In this document: one piece after another, positions 1 through 5,623 of the stretch
Layout of the letters: each line of letters begins with the position of its first letter
Numbering within the stretch: position 1 is the first letter of the stretch
Assembly: GCA_004298605.1 (NCBI GenBank)
Contig: SCPW01000021.1
Location: forward strand, 1 to 5,623
Length of the DNA stretch: 5,623 bases
Origin: Gallionella sp.
Lineage (GTDB): Bacteria > Pseudomonadota > Gammaproteobacteria > Burkholderiales > Gallionellaceae
Direction of reading: 5' to 3'
The notes under the pieces: generated by a model
What the model was told of the DNA's origin: nothing
Seen by the model: only the letters and a program-made list of their open reading frames with translations
The model's database searches: none
Translations under genes and position numbers: made by a program

Positions 1-299
1 TCACGCTGGATTTTCCGGTCGAAGATGCGGTCGGTAAACCTGCGCCCGAGGCACGCCCCGCCGAAATCGATTTTGCGGACATCAACCTGAACTTTGACAC
101 CGTCGCGGCACCCGCTGAACCGGCGCCGGAAAACAGGGGTGAAAACTGGCATGAAGTCGCCACGAAACTCGATTTGGCTAGAGCCTACCAGGAAATGGGC
201 GATGCCACCGGCGCGCGCGAAATCCTTGAGGAAGTCCTGCGCGAGGGCGATACCGGGCAGCGTGAGGCCGCGCAATTCATACTCGACCAACTCGGTTGA
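1..299 (+). CDS. fimV: FimV C-terminal domain protein, 3' end only
   Basis: This is the last 98 codons of a gene that begins before the window; the first complete codon is at position 3 and the stop is TGA at 297-299. The visible part starts with an acidic, Pro/Ala-rich linker. It ends in a compact helical module (about residues 55-98 of the visible part) containing KLDLARAY, EMGD and AREILEEVLREGD. That module is the signature of the FimV C-terminal domain, a TPR-like helical repeat. In characterised relatives FimV is an inner-membrane protein with a periplasmic LysM domain and a cytoplasmic C-terminus, acting in polar localisation and type IV pilus/twitching function; the N-terminal parts cannot be seen here. 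Position upstream of truA is the usual one in beta- and gammaproteobacteria. The gene is followed 18 nt later by a strong terminator, so it probably ends its own transcript. The family assignment is firm; exact function in this organism is inferred. Confidence 0.88.
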   Translation, partial: TLDFPVEDAVGKPAPEARPAEIDFADINLNFDTVAAPAEPAPENRGENWHEVATKLDLARAYQEMGDATGAREILEEVLREGDTGQREAAQFILDQLG

Positions 300-316
300 C
301 CATGTGCTTTGCCATG

Positions 317-351
317 ACGGCAGCCCAATACCGGGCTGCCGTTTTCTTTTT
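317..351 (+). terminator. Rho-independent terminator after fimV
   Basis: A perfect 10-bp stem, ACGGCAGCCC (317-326) with GGGCTGCCGT (333-342), closes a 6-nt loop and is followed directly by TTTTCTTTTT (342-351). It lies 18 nt after the fimV stop. This is a textbook intrinsic terminator on the plus strand. There is no T-tract on the other side, so it appears unidirectional. Confidence 0.9.
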
Positions 352-354
352 GGT

Positions 355-370
355 GCGCCCGGCAGGGCGC
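355..370 (+). other. Short GC hairpin just before the ecfT-like gene's ribosome binding site
   Basis: A perfect 6-bp stem, GCGCCC (355-360) with GGGCGC (365-370), has a GGCA tetraloop. It sits between the fimV terminator and the Shine-Dalgarno GGAGG at 379-383 and has no T-run of its own. It could be a 5' leader structure of the next transcript, or a chance GC-rich dyad. No convincing promoter hexamers could be assigned in the 39 nt between terminator and start codon. Confidence 0.35.
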
Positions 371-390
371 AATTACTTGGAGGTGGCAGA

Positions 391-1005
391 ATGACGTTTC
401 ACCCCGCCGCGCAAATCTTGGCCTGGTGCTTGCTGGTTACGGCCATGCAGGTGCTGGCGCCCGGCGCTTTGCTGATTGCGGCCGGTTTGGTGCTGTTCTG
501 GGCTTTTGTGGTATCCGGGCACAAATTTATGCAATTGTTGCGCCGCACCCGCTGGATCATGTTTTCGCTATTGCTGGTTTACGCCTACAGCACGCCCGGG
601 CAACCGCTGCTGGATGCGCTCGGCATGTTCGGGCCAAGCCGTGAAGGGCTGGCCGACGGCGTACTGCAACTGACCAGGTTGCTGGCTGCGCTGGCAGGCT
701 TGGCGATATTGCTGGACCGCCTGCACCGCCAACAGTTGATCGCCGGGCTCTATACCTTGTTTGCGCCATTGCAATGGCTGGGGCTGTCGCGCGAACGGCT
801 CGCCGTGCGCCTGGCGTTGACGCTGCATTACGCCGAGGTCGCGATGTTGCGCGGTAAGCGCACCTGGCAGGATACCCTGCGCAGCCTGTTTGAGCCGCAT
901 GGCGAAACAACCCGGCAAATGGAATTGCCGCTGTACCGTTTTGCGGCCAGCGACATTTTGTTGCTGGGCGGCGCGCTACTGATATTGTGGCTGGCGCTGG
1001 GATGA
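391..1005 (+). CDS. EcfT/CbiQ-like integral membrane protein (ECF transporter T component family)
   Basis: The 204-residue protein starts at ATG 391, chosen because GGAGG lies at 379-383 with 7-nt spacing. The same frame stays open back to an ATG at 94, but that extension overlaps fimV and crosses the terminator, and its sequence is basic and unlike a protein domain. Hydrophobic segments are visible at about residues 9-42 (probably two spans), 54-68, 91-108 and 187-203. The central stretch (PSREGLADG at 82-90, TRLLAALAGLAILL at 95-108, then LFAPLQWLGLSRERLAVRLAL at about 123-143) follows the pattern of the EcfT/CbiQ family. In that family the T component couples two ABC ATPases to a substrate-binding S component for vitamin or metal-ion uptake. 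The usual pair of coupling Ala-Arg-Gly motifs is not clear here; only LRG at 153-155 resembles one. No ATPase or S-component gene is visible. truA follows after 10 nt, so the two are probably co-transcribed. Substrate unknown. Confidence 0.62.
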   Translation: MTFHPAAQILAWCLLVTAMQVLAPGALLIAAGLVLFWAFVVSGHKFMQLLRRTRWIMFSLLLVYAYSTPGQPLLDALGMFGPSREGLADGVLQLTRLLAALAGLAILLDRLHRQQLIAGLYTLFAPLQWLGLSRERLAVRLALTLHYAEVAMLRGKRTWQDTLRSLFEPHGETTRQMELPLYRFAASDILLLGGALLILWLALG

Positions 1006-1015
1006 GGATAGCGCC

Positions 1016-1777
1016 ATGAGGATCGCACTGGGTGTCGAATATGACGGGCGCACGTTCTGTGGCTGGCAGAGCCAGCCGGACGGGCGGACCGTGCAGGACA
1101 CGCTGCAACGCGCCTTGGGGCAGATCGCGGGCGATCCGACACAGATCATCGCTGCCGGGCGGACCGACACTGGGGTGCATGCGCTGGAACAGGTGATCCA
1201 TTTCGATACGCAGGCCGGGCGACCGCTTTCCGCCTGGGTGCGCGGCGTGAACGCCTTGCTGCCTGACAGCATCGCGGTACGCTGGGCGCACCCGGTGCCG
1301 GATGAATTTCATGCGCGCTTTTCCGCGCACGGGCGCAGCTACCGTTATCTGCTCATCAACCGCGCCACGCGCAGCGCCATCCATGTCGGCAAGGCCGGCT
1401 GGTTTCACGCGCCGCTGGATGTCGCGGCGATGCGGCTTGCCGCGCGGCACTTGTTGGGCGAGCACAATTTCAGCGCGTTCCGCGCGGCGCAGTGCCAGGC
1501 CAGATCGCCGGTCAAGCACTTGCGCCGGCTGGACATCAGCAGACAGGGCGAAATGCTGATATTCGATTTAAGCGCCGATGCGTTCCTGCACCATATGGTG
1601 CGCAATATCGTCGGTTGCCTGGTATACGTCGGCAAAGGAAAACACCCGCCGGGCTGGCTGGCGGAGGTGCTGGACAGCCGCGAGCGCCGCCTCGCCGCGC
1701 CGACCTTTGCGCCGGATGGCCTGTATCTGCGCCGGGTCGATTATGATGCCAGGTGGGGGTTGCCGCAGGTTGCCTGA
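1016..1777 (+). CDS. truA: tRNA pseudouridine(38-40) synthase TruA
   Basis: The enzyme converts uridines 38, 39 and 40 in the anticodon stem-loop of many tRNAs to pseudouridine. The 253-residue length is normal for the family. The catalytic motif AAGRTDTGVHA spans residues 46-56 with the nucleophile Asp51. The SYRY segment at 108-111 supplies the conserved active-site tyrosine. Further family blocks are LLGEHNFSAFRAAQC (146-160), FLHHMVRNIVG (190-200) and APDGLYLRRVDYD (232-244). The ATG at 1016 is preceded by GAGGA at 1004-1008, which overlaps the stop codon of the upstream membrane-protein gene; the 10-nt gap suggests a shared transcript and possibly translational coupling. The gene ends 26 nt before the 3' end of a convergent gene. 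No missing or altered key residue is apparent. Function is assigned with high certainty from the motifs. Confidence 0.97.
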   Translation: MRIALGVEYDGRTFCGWQSQPDGRTVQDTLQRALGQIAGDPTQIIAAGRTDTGVHALEQVIHFDTQAGRPLSAWVRGVNALLPDSIAVRWAHPVPDEFHARFSAHGRSYRYLLINRATRSAIHVGKAGWFHAPLDVAAMRLAARHLLGEHNFSAFRAAQCQARSPVKHLRRLDISRQGEMLIFDLSADAFLHHMVRNIVGCLVYVGKGKHPPGWLAEVLDSRERRLAAPTFAPDGLYLRRVDYDARWGLPQVA

Positions 1778-1803
1778 GGCGCGCCGGGCGTGTCCGAGGG
1801 TTT

Positions 1804-2166
1804 TTATTTTTTTGTGCGGGCTACCGGATTTTCCTTGGCATATTCGATGCACTCATCATATTCCGGGGAGCCTATCGAATAACCGTATTTCTCGCACAGA
1901 TTGTCGGTATCCGAAAGCGCATTTTTTGAGGGGCTGTTCCTTGCGCGCTCCGCACGTTCTGCAAGTTTGTTCCTGATCCTTTGGTTATTTCCTACGGCAC
2001 CATCGACGCACGCGTTATATTCGGAAGCATCTTTGAAATACTTGTTCTGCATGCACTGGGATTCGGCACGGTGAATTATTTCAGCGTCCGATCGCCCTTC
2101 CCGCATTTCATCAAGTTGCGTTGAGGAACATCCGGAAAGCAGCAAAACAAGTAGTAAATTGCGCAT
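1804..2166 (-). CDS. Small putative lipoprotein with duplicated Cys-x11-Tyr-x2-Cys motif, function unknown
   Basis: The product is a 120-residue protein of unknown function. It begins with a very short lipoprotein signal: MRN, then LLLVLLL, then the lipobox LSGC with the lipidated Cys13. The mature part is charged and has four more cysteines. They form two equally spaced pairs, Cys38/Cys53 and Cys91/Cys106, each fitting C-x4-Y-x5-E-Y-x2-C (Tyr43/Glu49/Tyr50 and Tyr96/Glu102/Tyr103). A basic, helix-prone stretch (residues 63-76) separates them. The start is well fixed: an in-frame TAA lies two codons upstream, and AGAGGG is 7 nt before the ATG. An intact reading frame, a good ribosome binding site and a clean lipobox support a real gene. 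It is the only gene on the minus strand here and sits between truA and trpF, which are normally neighbours. Its DNA is AT-richer than the flanks (about 47% G+C by hand count over 1801-2160). I infer an exported, membrane-anchored protein with two small disulfide-stabilised helical hairpins. No function can be named. Confidence 0.75.
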   Translation of the reverse strand: MRNLLLVLLLSGCSSTQLDEMREGRSDAEIIHRAESQCMQNKYFKDASEYNACVDGAVGNNQRIRNKLAERAERARNSPSKNALSDTDNLCEKYGYSIGSPEYDECIEYAKENPVARTKK

Positions 2167-2340
2167 ACATTATCCCTCTGTCGGCATTATGGTTGCATGG
2201 AATCAAAAGCTGTCGGTTCGTGCCAAAAGTTAATCCAACTGCTTATTCCAAGTCAAGGAATATATACGGGCTGCATGTGGCCTGTTGCCCGGATGCTTTA
2301 CAATGCAGCCTCAATTGCCATTTAGCTTGCCTTTATCAAC
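2167..2340. promoter_or_regulatory. Divergent intergenic region between the lipoprotein gene and trpF
   Basis: This 174-nt AT-rich region (about 46% G+C by hand count) should hold the promoters of both divergent genes. For trpF, the best -10-like hexamer is TACAAT at 2299-2304, but it lacks a matching -35 at 16-18 nt. An alternative pair is TTTACA (2297-2302) with the weak TTTAGC (2321-2326). On the minus strand CATAAT (2191-2186) could serve the lipoprotein gene, giving a very short leader, but its -35 is poor (CCGACA with a 19-nt spacer). No coding gene is supported inside the region. The assignment of individual hexamers is tentative; that some promoter lies here is inferred from the gene arrangement. 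Confidence 0.4.
2269..2310. repeat. Perfect 8-bp inverted repeat upstream of trpF (possible operator or leader hairpin)
   Basis: GGCTGCAT (2269-2276) is the exact reverse complement of ATGCAGCC (2303-2310), with 26 nt between the arms. The right arm overlaps the -10-like TACAAT (2299-2304). The left arm could instead pair locally: CGGGC (2267-2271) with GCCCG (2287-2291), or GCAT (2273-2276) with ATGC (2293-2296). It ends 30 nt before the trpF start and is not followed by a T-run, so it is not a simple terminator. It could be a protein-binding dyad or a leader with alternative folds, or chance. Confidence 0.4.
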
Positions 2341-2961
2341 ATGATCCGAGTGAAAATTTGCGGCATCACGCGCGTGGAAGACGCGCTGGCAGCCGCAGCC
2401 AGCGGGGCTGATGCACTCGGCCTGGTGTTTTACGAGAAAAGCCCGCGCCATGTGAATTTGCGGCAAGCGGCGCAACTGGCGGCGGCTATTCCGCCGTTTG
2501 TGACGCTGGTGGGGTTGTTCGTGAATGCCGGTGCGGAAGCGGTGCGTGAAGTGTTGCGCCATATACCGCTGGATATACTGCAATTTCACGGTGATGAATC
2601 CCCCGAATTTTGCGCGCAATTCGGCAAACCTTATCTCAAAGCAATCCGCGTCAAAGCGGGGGTGGATTTGCTACAATGCGCGGCGCATTTTCGCGCCGCC
2701 AAAGGTTTGTTGCTGGACGCGCATGTGGAAGGTATGCAGGGCGGAACCGGCACAACTTTCGATTGGACCTTGATCCCCGAAGCCATGCCGTTGCCGGTGA
2801 TACTGTCCGGCGGATTGGATGCGGAAAATGTCGCGGCGGCAATCAAACAAGTGCGGCCTTACGCGGTGGATGTTTCCAGTGGCGTGGAGGCAAGCAAAGG
2901 AATCAAAGACGCGGCGAAAATCGCCCGTTTCATGCAAGAGGTCAAACAAGCAGATGTATAA
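2341..2961 (+). CDS. trpF: Phosphoribosylanthranilate isomerase TrpF
   Basis: TrpF isomerises N-(5'-phosphoribosyl)anthranilate to the carboxyphenylamino-deoxyribulose phosphate used by TrpC in tryptophan synthesis. The 206-residue, single-domain (beta/alpha)8 protein has normal length. The N-terminus [10 protein letters not shown] carries the catalytic base Cys7, and LLLDAH carries the catalytic acid Asp126, the same numbers as in the well-studied Thermotoga enzyme. Other family blocks are [15 protein letters not shown] (22-36), LQFHGDE (80-86), GGTGTTFDW (134-142), [10 protein letters not shown] (155-164) and VDVSSGVE (176-183, phosphate binding). The ATG at 2341 gives exactly the family N-terminus, although no clear Shine-Dalgarno sequence precedes it (the upstream sequence is TTGCCTTTATCAAC). 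It is the first gene of a trpF-trpB-trpA unit and overlaps trpB by 8 nt. Regulation is unknown; see the inverted repeat upstream. Confidence 0.97.
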   Translation: MIRVKICGITRVEDALAAAASGADALGLVFYEKSPRHVNLRQAAQLAAAIPPFVTLVGLFVNAGAEAVREVLRHIPLDILQFHGDESPEFCAQFGKPYLKAIRVKAGVDLLQCAAHFRAAKGLLLDAHVEGMQGGTGTTFDWTLIPEAMPLPVILSGGLDAENVAAAIKQVRPYAVDVSSGVEASKGIKDAAKIARFMQEVKQADV

Positions 2962-4150
2962 CTACCCGGACAGCACCGGCCACTTCGGCCCTTATGGCGG
3001 CATTTATGTCGCCGAAACCCTGATGGGCGCACTGGATGAACTGAATCTGGCCTATGAAAAATATCGCTACGATCCTGAATTTGTCGCCGAACTGAATTAC
3101 GATCTCAAGCATTTTGTCGGTCGTCCCAGCCCGATTTATCACGCCAAACGCTGGTCGCAACAACTCGGTGGCGCGCAGATATTTTTGAAGCGCGAAGACC
3201 TCAACCACACCGGCGCGCACAAGGTGAACAATACCGTCGGGCAGGCATTATTGGCCAAGCGCATGGGCAAACCGCGCGTGATCGCCGAGACCGGCGCGGG
3301 CCAGCACGGCGTGGCGACGGCCACCGTGGCGGCGCGCTACGGCATGGAATGCGTCGTGTACATGGGTTCGGAAGACGTGAAGCGCCAGGCGCAGAACGTG
3401 TACCGCATGAAGCTGCTCGGCGCGACCGTAGTGCCGGTGGAAAGCGGCTCGAAGACGCTCAAGGATGCGCTCAACGAAGCGATGCGCGACTGGGTGACCA
3501 ACATCGAAAATACCTTTTACATCATCGGCACGGTGGCCGGGCCGCACCCCTACCCGATGATGGTGCGCGATTTTAATTCCGTCGTCAGCAAGGAATGCGT
3601 GGTGCAAATGCCGGAAATGGCGGGACGTCAGCCGGATGCGGTGATCGCCTGCGTCGGCGGCGGCTCCAACGCGATGGGTGTGTTTTATTCCTACATCGAC
3701 ATGCCCGGCGTGAAGCTGATCGGCGTGGAAGCGGGCGGGCACGGCGTCAGTAGCGGATCACATGCCGCGCCGCTGACCACCAACAGCCCGGTCGGCGTGC
3801 TGCACGGCAACCGCACCTATCTGATGCAGGACGAAAACGGCCAGATTATCGAGACGCACTCGATCTCGGCGGGGCTGGATTATCCCGGCGTCGGCCCCGA
3901 ACATAGCTGGCTGAAAGACAGCGGGCGCGCCGAGTATGTCGCGATCAACGATGACGAGGCGCTGCGCGCTTTCCACGATCTGTGCCATCTGGAAGGCATC
4001 ATCCCCGCGCTGGAATCCAGCCACGCGCTGGCACATGCCGCAAAAATCGCGCCGGGCATGGGCAAGGATAAAGTGCTGCTGGTGAACCTGTCCGGTCGCG
4101 GCGACAAAGATATGGCGACCGTGGCGCGCGTGTCGGGCATTCAGTTCTAG
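2954..4150 (+). CDS. trpB: Tryptophan synthase beta chain TrpB
   Basis: TrpB condenses indole with L-serine to give L-tryptophan using pyridoxal phosphate, as part of the cytoplasmic alpha2-beta2 complex with TrpA. The 398-residue protein has the standard length. Visible motifs are [15 protein letters not shown] (9-23), HTGAHKVNN (85-93) with the PLP-binding Lys90, AETGAGQHG (111-119) with catalytic Glu112, the PLP phosphate loop GGGSNA (235-240), [11 protein letters not shown] (307-317), [13 protein letters not shown] (346-358) and LSGRGDKD (379-386). The ATG at 2954 was chosen because it gives the family N-terminus. The frame is open further upstream (to an ATG at 2819), but that part overlaps trpF and has no TrpB similarity. 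AAGAGG (2936-2941) is a somewhat distant ribosome binding site. The 8-nt overlap with trpF points to translational coupling; trpA begins 8 nt after the stop. No oddities in the catalytic core. Confidence 0.98.
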   Translation: MYNYPDSTGHFGPYGGIYVAETLMGALDELNLAYEKYRYDPEFVAELNYDLKHFVGRPSPIYHAKRWSQQLGGAQIFLKREDLNHTGAHKVNNTVGQALLAKRMGKPRVIAETGAGQHGVATATVAARYGMECVVYMGSEDVKRQAQNVYRMKLLGATVVPVESGSKTLKDALNEAMRDWVTNIENTFYIIGTVAGPHPYPMMVRDFNSVVSKECVVQMPEMAGRQPDAVIACVGGGSNAMGVFYSYIDMPGVKLIGVEAGGHGVSSGSHAAPLTTNSPVGVLHGNRTYLMQDENGQIIETHSISAGLDYPGVGPEHSWLKDSGRAEYVAINDDEALRAFHDLCHLEGIIPALESSHALAHAAKIAPGMGKDKVLLVNLSGRGDKDMATVARVSGIQF

Positions 4151-4158
4151 GAAATATC

Positions 4159-4959
4159 ATGTCACGCATACAAACTACTTTCGAAAAACTCAAACAACAT
4201 AAACGCAAGGCGCTTATTCCGTTCTTCACGGCGGGCGACCCTGATCCGGCGCTCACTGTGCCGTTGCTGCACGCCTTGGTGGAAGCGGGCGCGGATATCA
4301 TCGAACTGGGTGTGCCGTTTTCCGACCCGATGGCCGACGGCCCGACCATACAGCGCGCTTCCGAGCGCGCGCTCAAGCACCATGTCGGCTTGCATCATGT
4401 GCTGGACATGGTCGCCGAATTTCGCCGCAGCAATGCCGGTACGCCCATCGTGCTGATGGGTTATGGCAACCCGGTCGAGGCGATGGGCTGGGAAACGTTT
4501 GCCAAGCGTTGCGCCGAAGTCGGCGTGGACGGTGTGCTGACCGTGGATTTCCCGCCGGAAGAAGGTCATGAGGCCTTCGCCCATCTGGAAAAACACGGCA
4601 TCGATCCGATTTTCCTGCTCGCGCCGACCAGCACCGACACGCGCGTGGAGCGCGTCGCCAAACAGGCGCGTGGCTATGTGTACTATGTTTCGCTGAAAGG
4701 CGTGACCGGCGCGGGGCATCTGGATTTGTCCGCGATCGAACAAAAGATTCCGCATCTGCGCCAGCACATCAAGCTGCCCATCGGCGTCGGCTTCGGCATC
4801 CGCGACGCGGAGACCGCGCTGGCGGTGGCAAAATTATGTGACGGCGTAGTGGTAGGCAGCCGCATCGTGCAGGAAATCGAAAATTCGACCGAGCAGAATG
4901 TGATCGCCAACGTGAGCAAGCTGGTCAAGGAATTAAGGCTGGCGGTAGATCAGGCCTAA
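4159..4959 (+). CDS. trpA: Tryptophan synthase alpha chain TrpA
   Basis: TrpA cleaves indole-3-glycerol phosphate to indole and glyceraldehyde-3-phosphate and passes the indole to TrpB through the internal tunnel of the complex. The protein is 266 residues, normal for this TIM-barrel family. The catalytic residues fall at the canonical numbers: Glu49 in [11 protein letters not shown] and Asp60 in [15 protein letters not shown]. Further motifs are PFFTAGDPD (21-29), LMGYGNP, the flexible-loop sequence [16 protein letters not shown] and VVVGSRIV, which build the phosphate-binding end of the barrel. AGGAA (4149-4153), overlapping the trpB stop, lies 5 nt before the ATG. Together with the 8-nt gap this places trpA in the same operon as trpF and trpB. 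No missing active-site residue. A structured repeat follows the gene. Confidence 0.98.
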   Translation: MSRIQTTFEKLKQHKRKALIPFFTAGDPDPALTVPLLHALVEAGADIIELGVPFSDPMADGPTIQRASERALKHHVGLHHVLDMVAEFRRSNAGTPIVLMGYGNPVEAMGWETFAKRCAEVGVDGVLTVDFPPEEGHEAFAHLEKHGIDPIFLLAPTSTDTRVERVAKQARGYVYYVSLKGVTGAGHLDLSAIEQKIPHLRQHIKLPIGVGFGIRDAETALAVAKLCDGVVVGSRIVQEIENSTEQNVIANVSKLVKELRLAVDQA

Positions 4960-4965
4960 ACAATG

Positions 4966-5067
4966 TAGGTTGGGTTAGCGGCAGGAAACACAAGCGCTTT
5001 TCACGTTTGCCTCCTCTCCCGCAGGCGGGAGAGGATTGAGGTGAGGGGCATCGCGTAACCCAACTTA
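4966..5067. repeat. Nested inverted-repeat element between trpA and accD (putative dispersed intergenic repeat)
   Basis: The outer arms are TAGGTTGGGTTA (4966-4977) and TAACCCAACTTA (5056-5067), complementary over 12 positions with one G-T wobble; the core GTTGGGTTA/TAACCCAAC is exact. Inside is an 11-position perfect palindromic hairpin, TCCTCTCCCGC (5012-5022) with GCGGGAGAGGA (5025-5035). A weaker dyad (GGCA at 4980-4983 and AAC at 4987-4989, pairing with GTTTGCC at 5005-5011) is also present. No open reading frame occupies the spacer. From memory, sequences like GTTGGGTTA...TAACCCAAC, and CCTCTCCCGC...GCGGGAGAGG followed by a GAGGTGAGGG tail, recur between genes in many proteobacteria. 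That makes a REP/MITE-like repeat likely, but copy number cannot be seen from one window. Confidence 0.6.
5012..5035 (+). other. Strong GC hairpin inside the trpA-accD spacer
   Basis: TCCTCTCCCGC (5012-5022) pairs perfectly with GCGGGAGAGGA (5025-5035). Because a 2-nt loop is too tight, the realistic fold is a 10-bp stem with a CAGG loop. The following bases (TTGAGGTGAGGGGCA) contain no T-run, so it is not a classical intrinsic terminator. It could slow or protect the trpFBA mRNA 3' end, or be only the core of the repeat element around it. Confidence 0.5.
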
Positions 5068-5083
5068 ATCACAGGGGAACACA

Positions 5084-5623
<540 letters not shown>

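Noticed and set aside
94..390. N-terminal extension of the EcfT-like frame back to an ATG at 94
   Set aside because: It overlaps the fimV coding region, crosses a strong terminator, and reads as low-quality basic sequence. The ATG at 391 has an excellent GGAGG site at correct spacing.
557..1519. Long minus-strand open frame (320 codons) opposite the ecfT-like gene and truA
   Set aside because: It is antisense to two well-supported genes. Its product is Arg/Ala/Pro-rich, as expected from the reverse complement of GC-rich coding DNA.
1762..1813. Possible terminator between truA and the convergent lipoprotein gene
   Set aside because: There is a T-rich tract (1801-1813), but it is partly the Lys-Lys-stop codons of the minus-strand gene. 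The adjacent dyad (CGGG/TCCG at 1785-1796) is only four pairs including a wobble, and the better stem (1762-1780, seven pairs, one mismatch) is about 20 nt away. Not a convincing intrinsic terminator.
2189..2233. 14-codon open frame with one Trp codon as a trp leader peptide
   Set aside because: It has no ribosome binding site, only one Trp codon, and no attenuator hairpin with a T-run after it.
2819..2953. Upstream start for trpB at 2819
   Set aside because: The extra 45 residues lie within trpF in another frame and do not resemble TrpB. The family N-terminus begins at 2954.
3248..3742. Minus-strand open frame opposite trpB, rich in His and Arg
   Set aside because: It is a shadow of the trpB coding strand with no recognisable domain; TrpB motifs are intact on the plus strand.

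Overview
The window is an ordinary, GC-rich stretch of proteobacterial chromosome. Its gene order is fimV (3' end), EcfT/CbiQ-like membrane protein, truA, [reverse-strand lipoprotein], trpF, trpB, trpA, accD (5' part). From general knowledge, fimV-truA-trpF-trpB-trpA-accD is a conserved betaproteobacterial arrangement. The AccD N-terminus and the FimV C-terminus also read as betaproteobacterial. A member of the Nitrosomonadales (Gallionella/Sideroxydans-like or Nitrosomonas-like) is my best guess, but that is an inference from memory and not a search result.

Layout. Positions 1-299 hold the last 98 codons of fimV. A near-perfect intrinsic terminator follows at 317-351. A two-gene unit then starts at 391: an integral membrane protein of the EcfT/CbiQ type, followed 10 nt later by truA (tRNA pseudouridine synthase). 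After truA comes an AT-richer island at about 1800-2340 (hand count about 46-47% G+C, against 68% in a 60-nt sample of trpB). It carries one small lipoprotein gene on the opposite strand, plus a 174-nt divergent intergenic region with an 8-bp perfect inverted repeat just upstream of trpF. trpF, trpB and trpA then form a tight operon (8-nt overlap, then an 8-nt gap). Between trpA and accD lies a 124-nt spacer filled by a nested inverted repeat that looks like a dispersed intergenic element. accD runs off the right edge after 180 codons.

How the genes work together. TrpF, TrpB and TrpA carry out steps of tryptophan synthesis from phosphoribosylanthranilate; TrpC, which acts between TrpF and TrpAB, is not in the window. 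AccD is the carboxyltransferase beta subunit of acetyl-CoA carboxylase. TruA modifies tRNA anticodon arms. FimV is a cell-pole/type IV pilus-related protein. All core enzymes appear intact with their catalytic residues.

I found no mobile element, CRISPR array, tRNA/rRNA or obvious new system. The least explained parts are the lipoprotein with a duplicated Cys/Tyr motif, the structured region upstream of trpF, the nested repeat before accD, and the EcfT-like protein with no ECF partners nearby.
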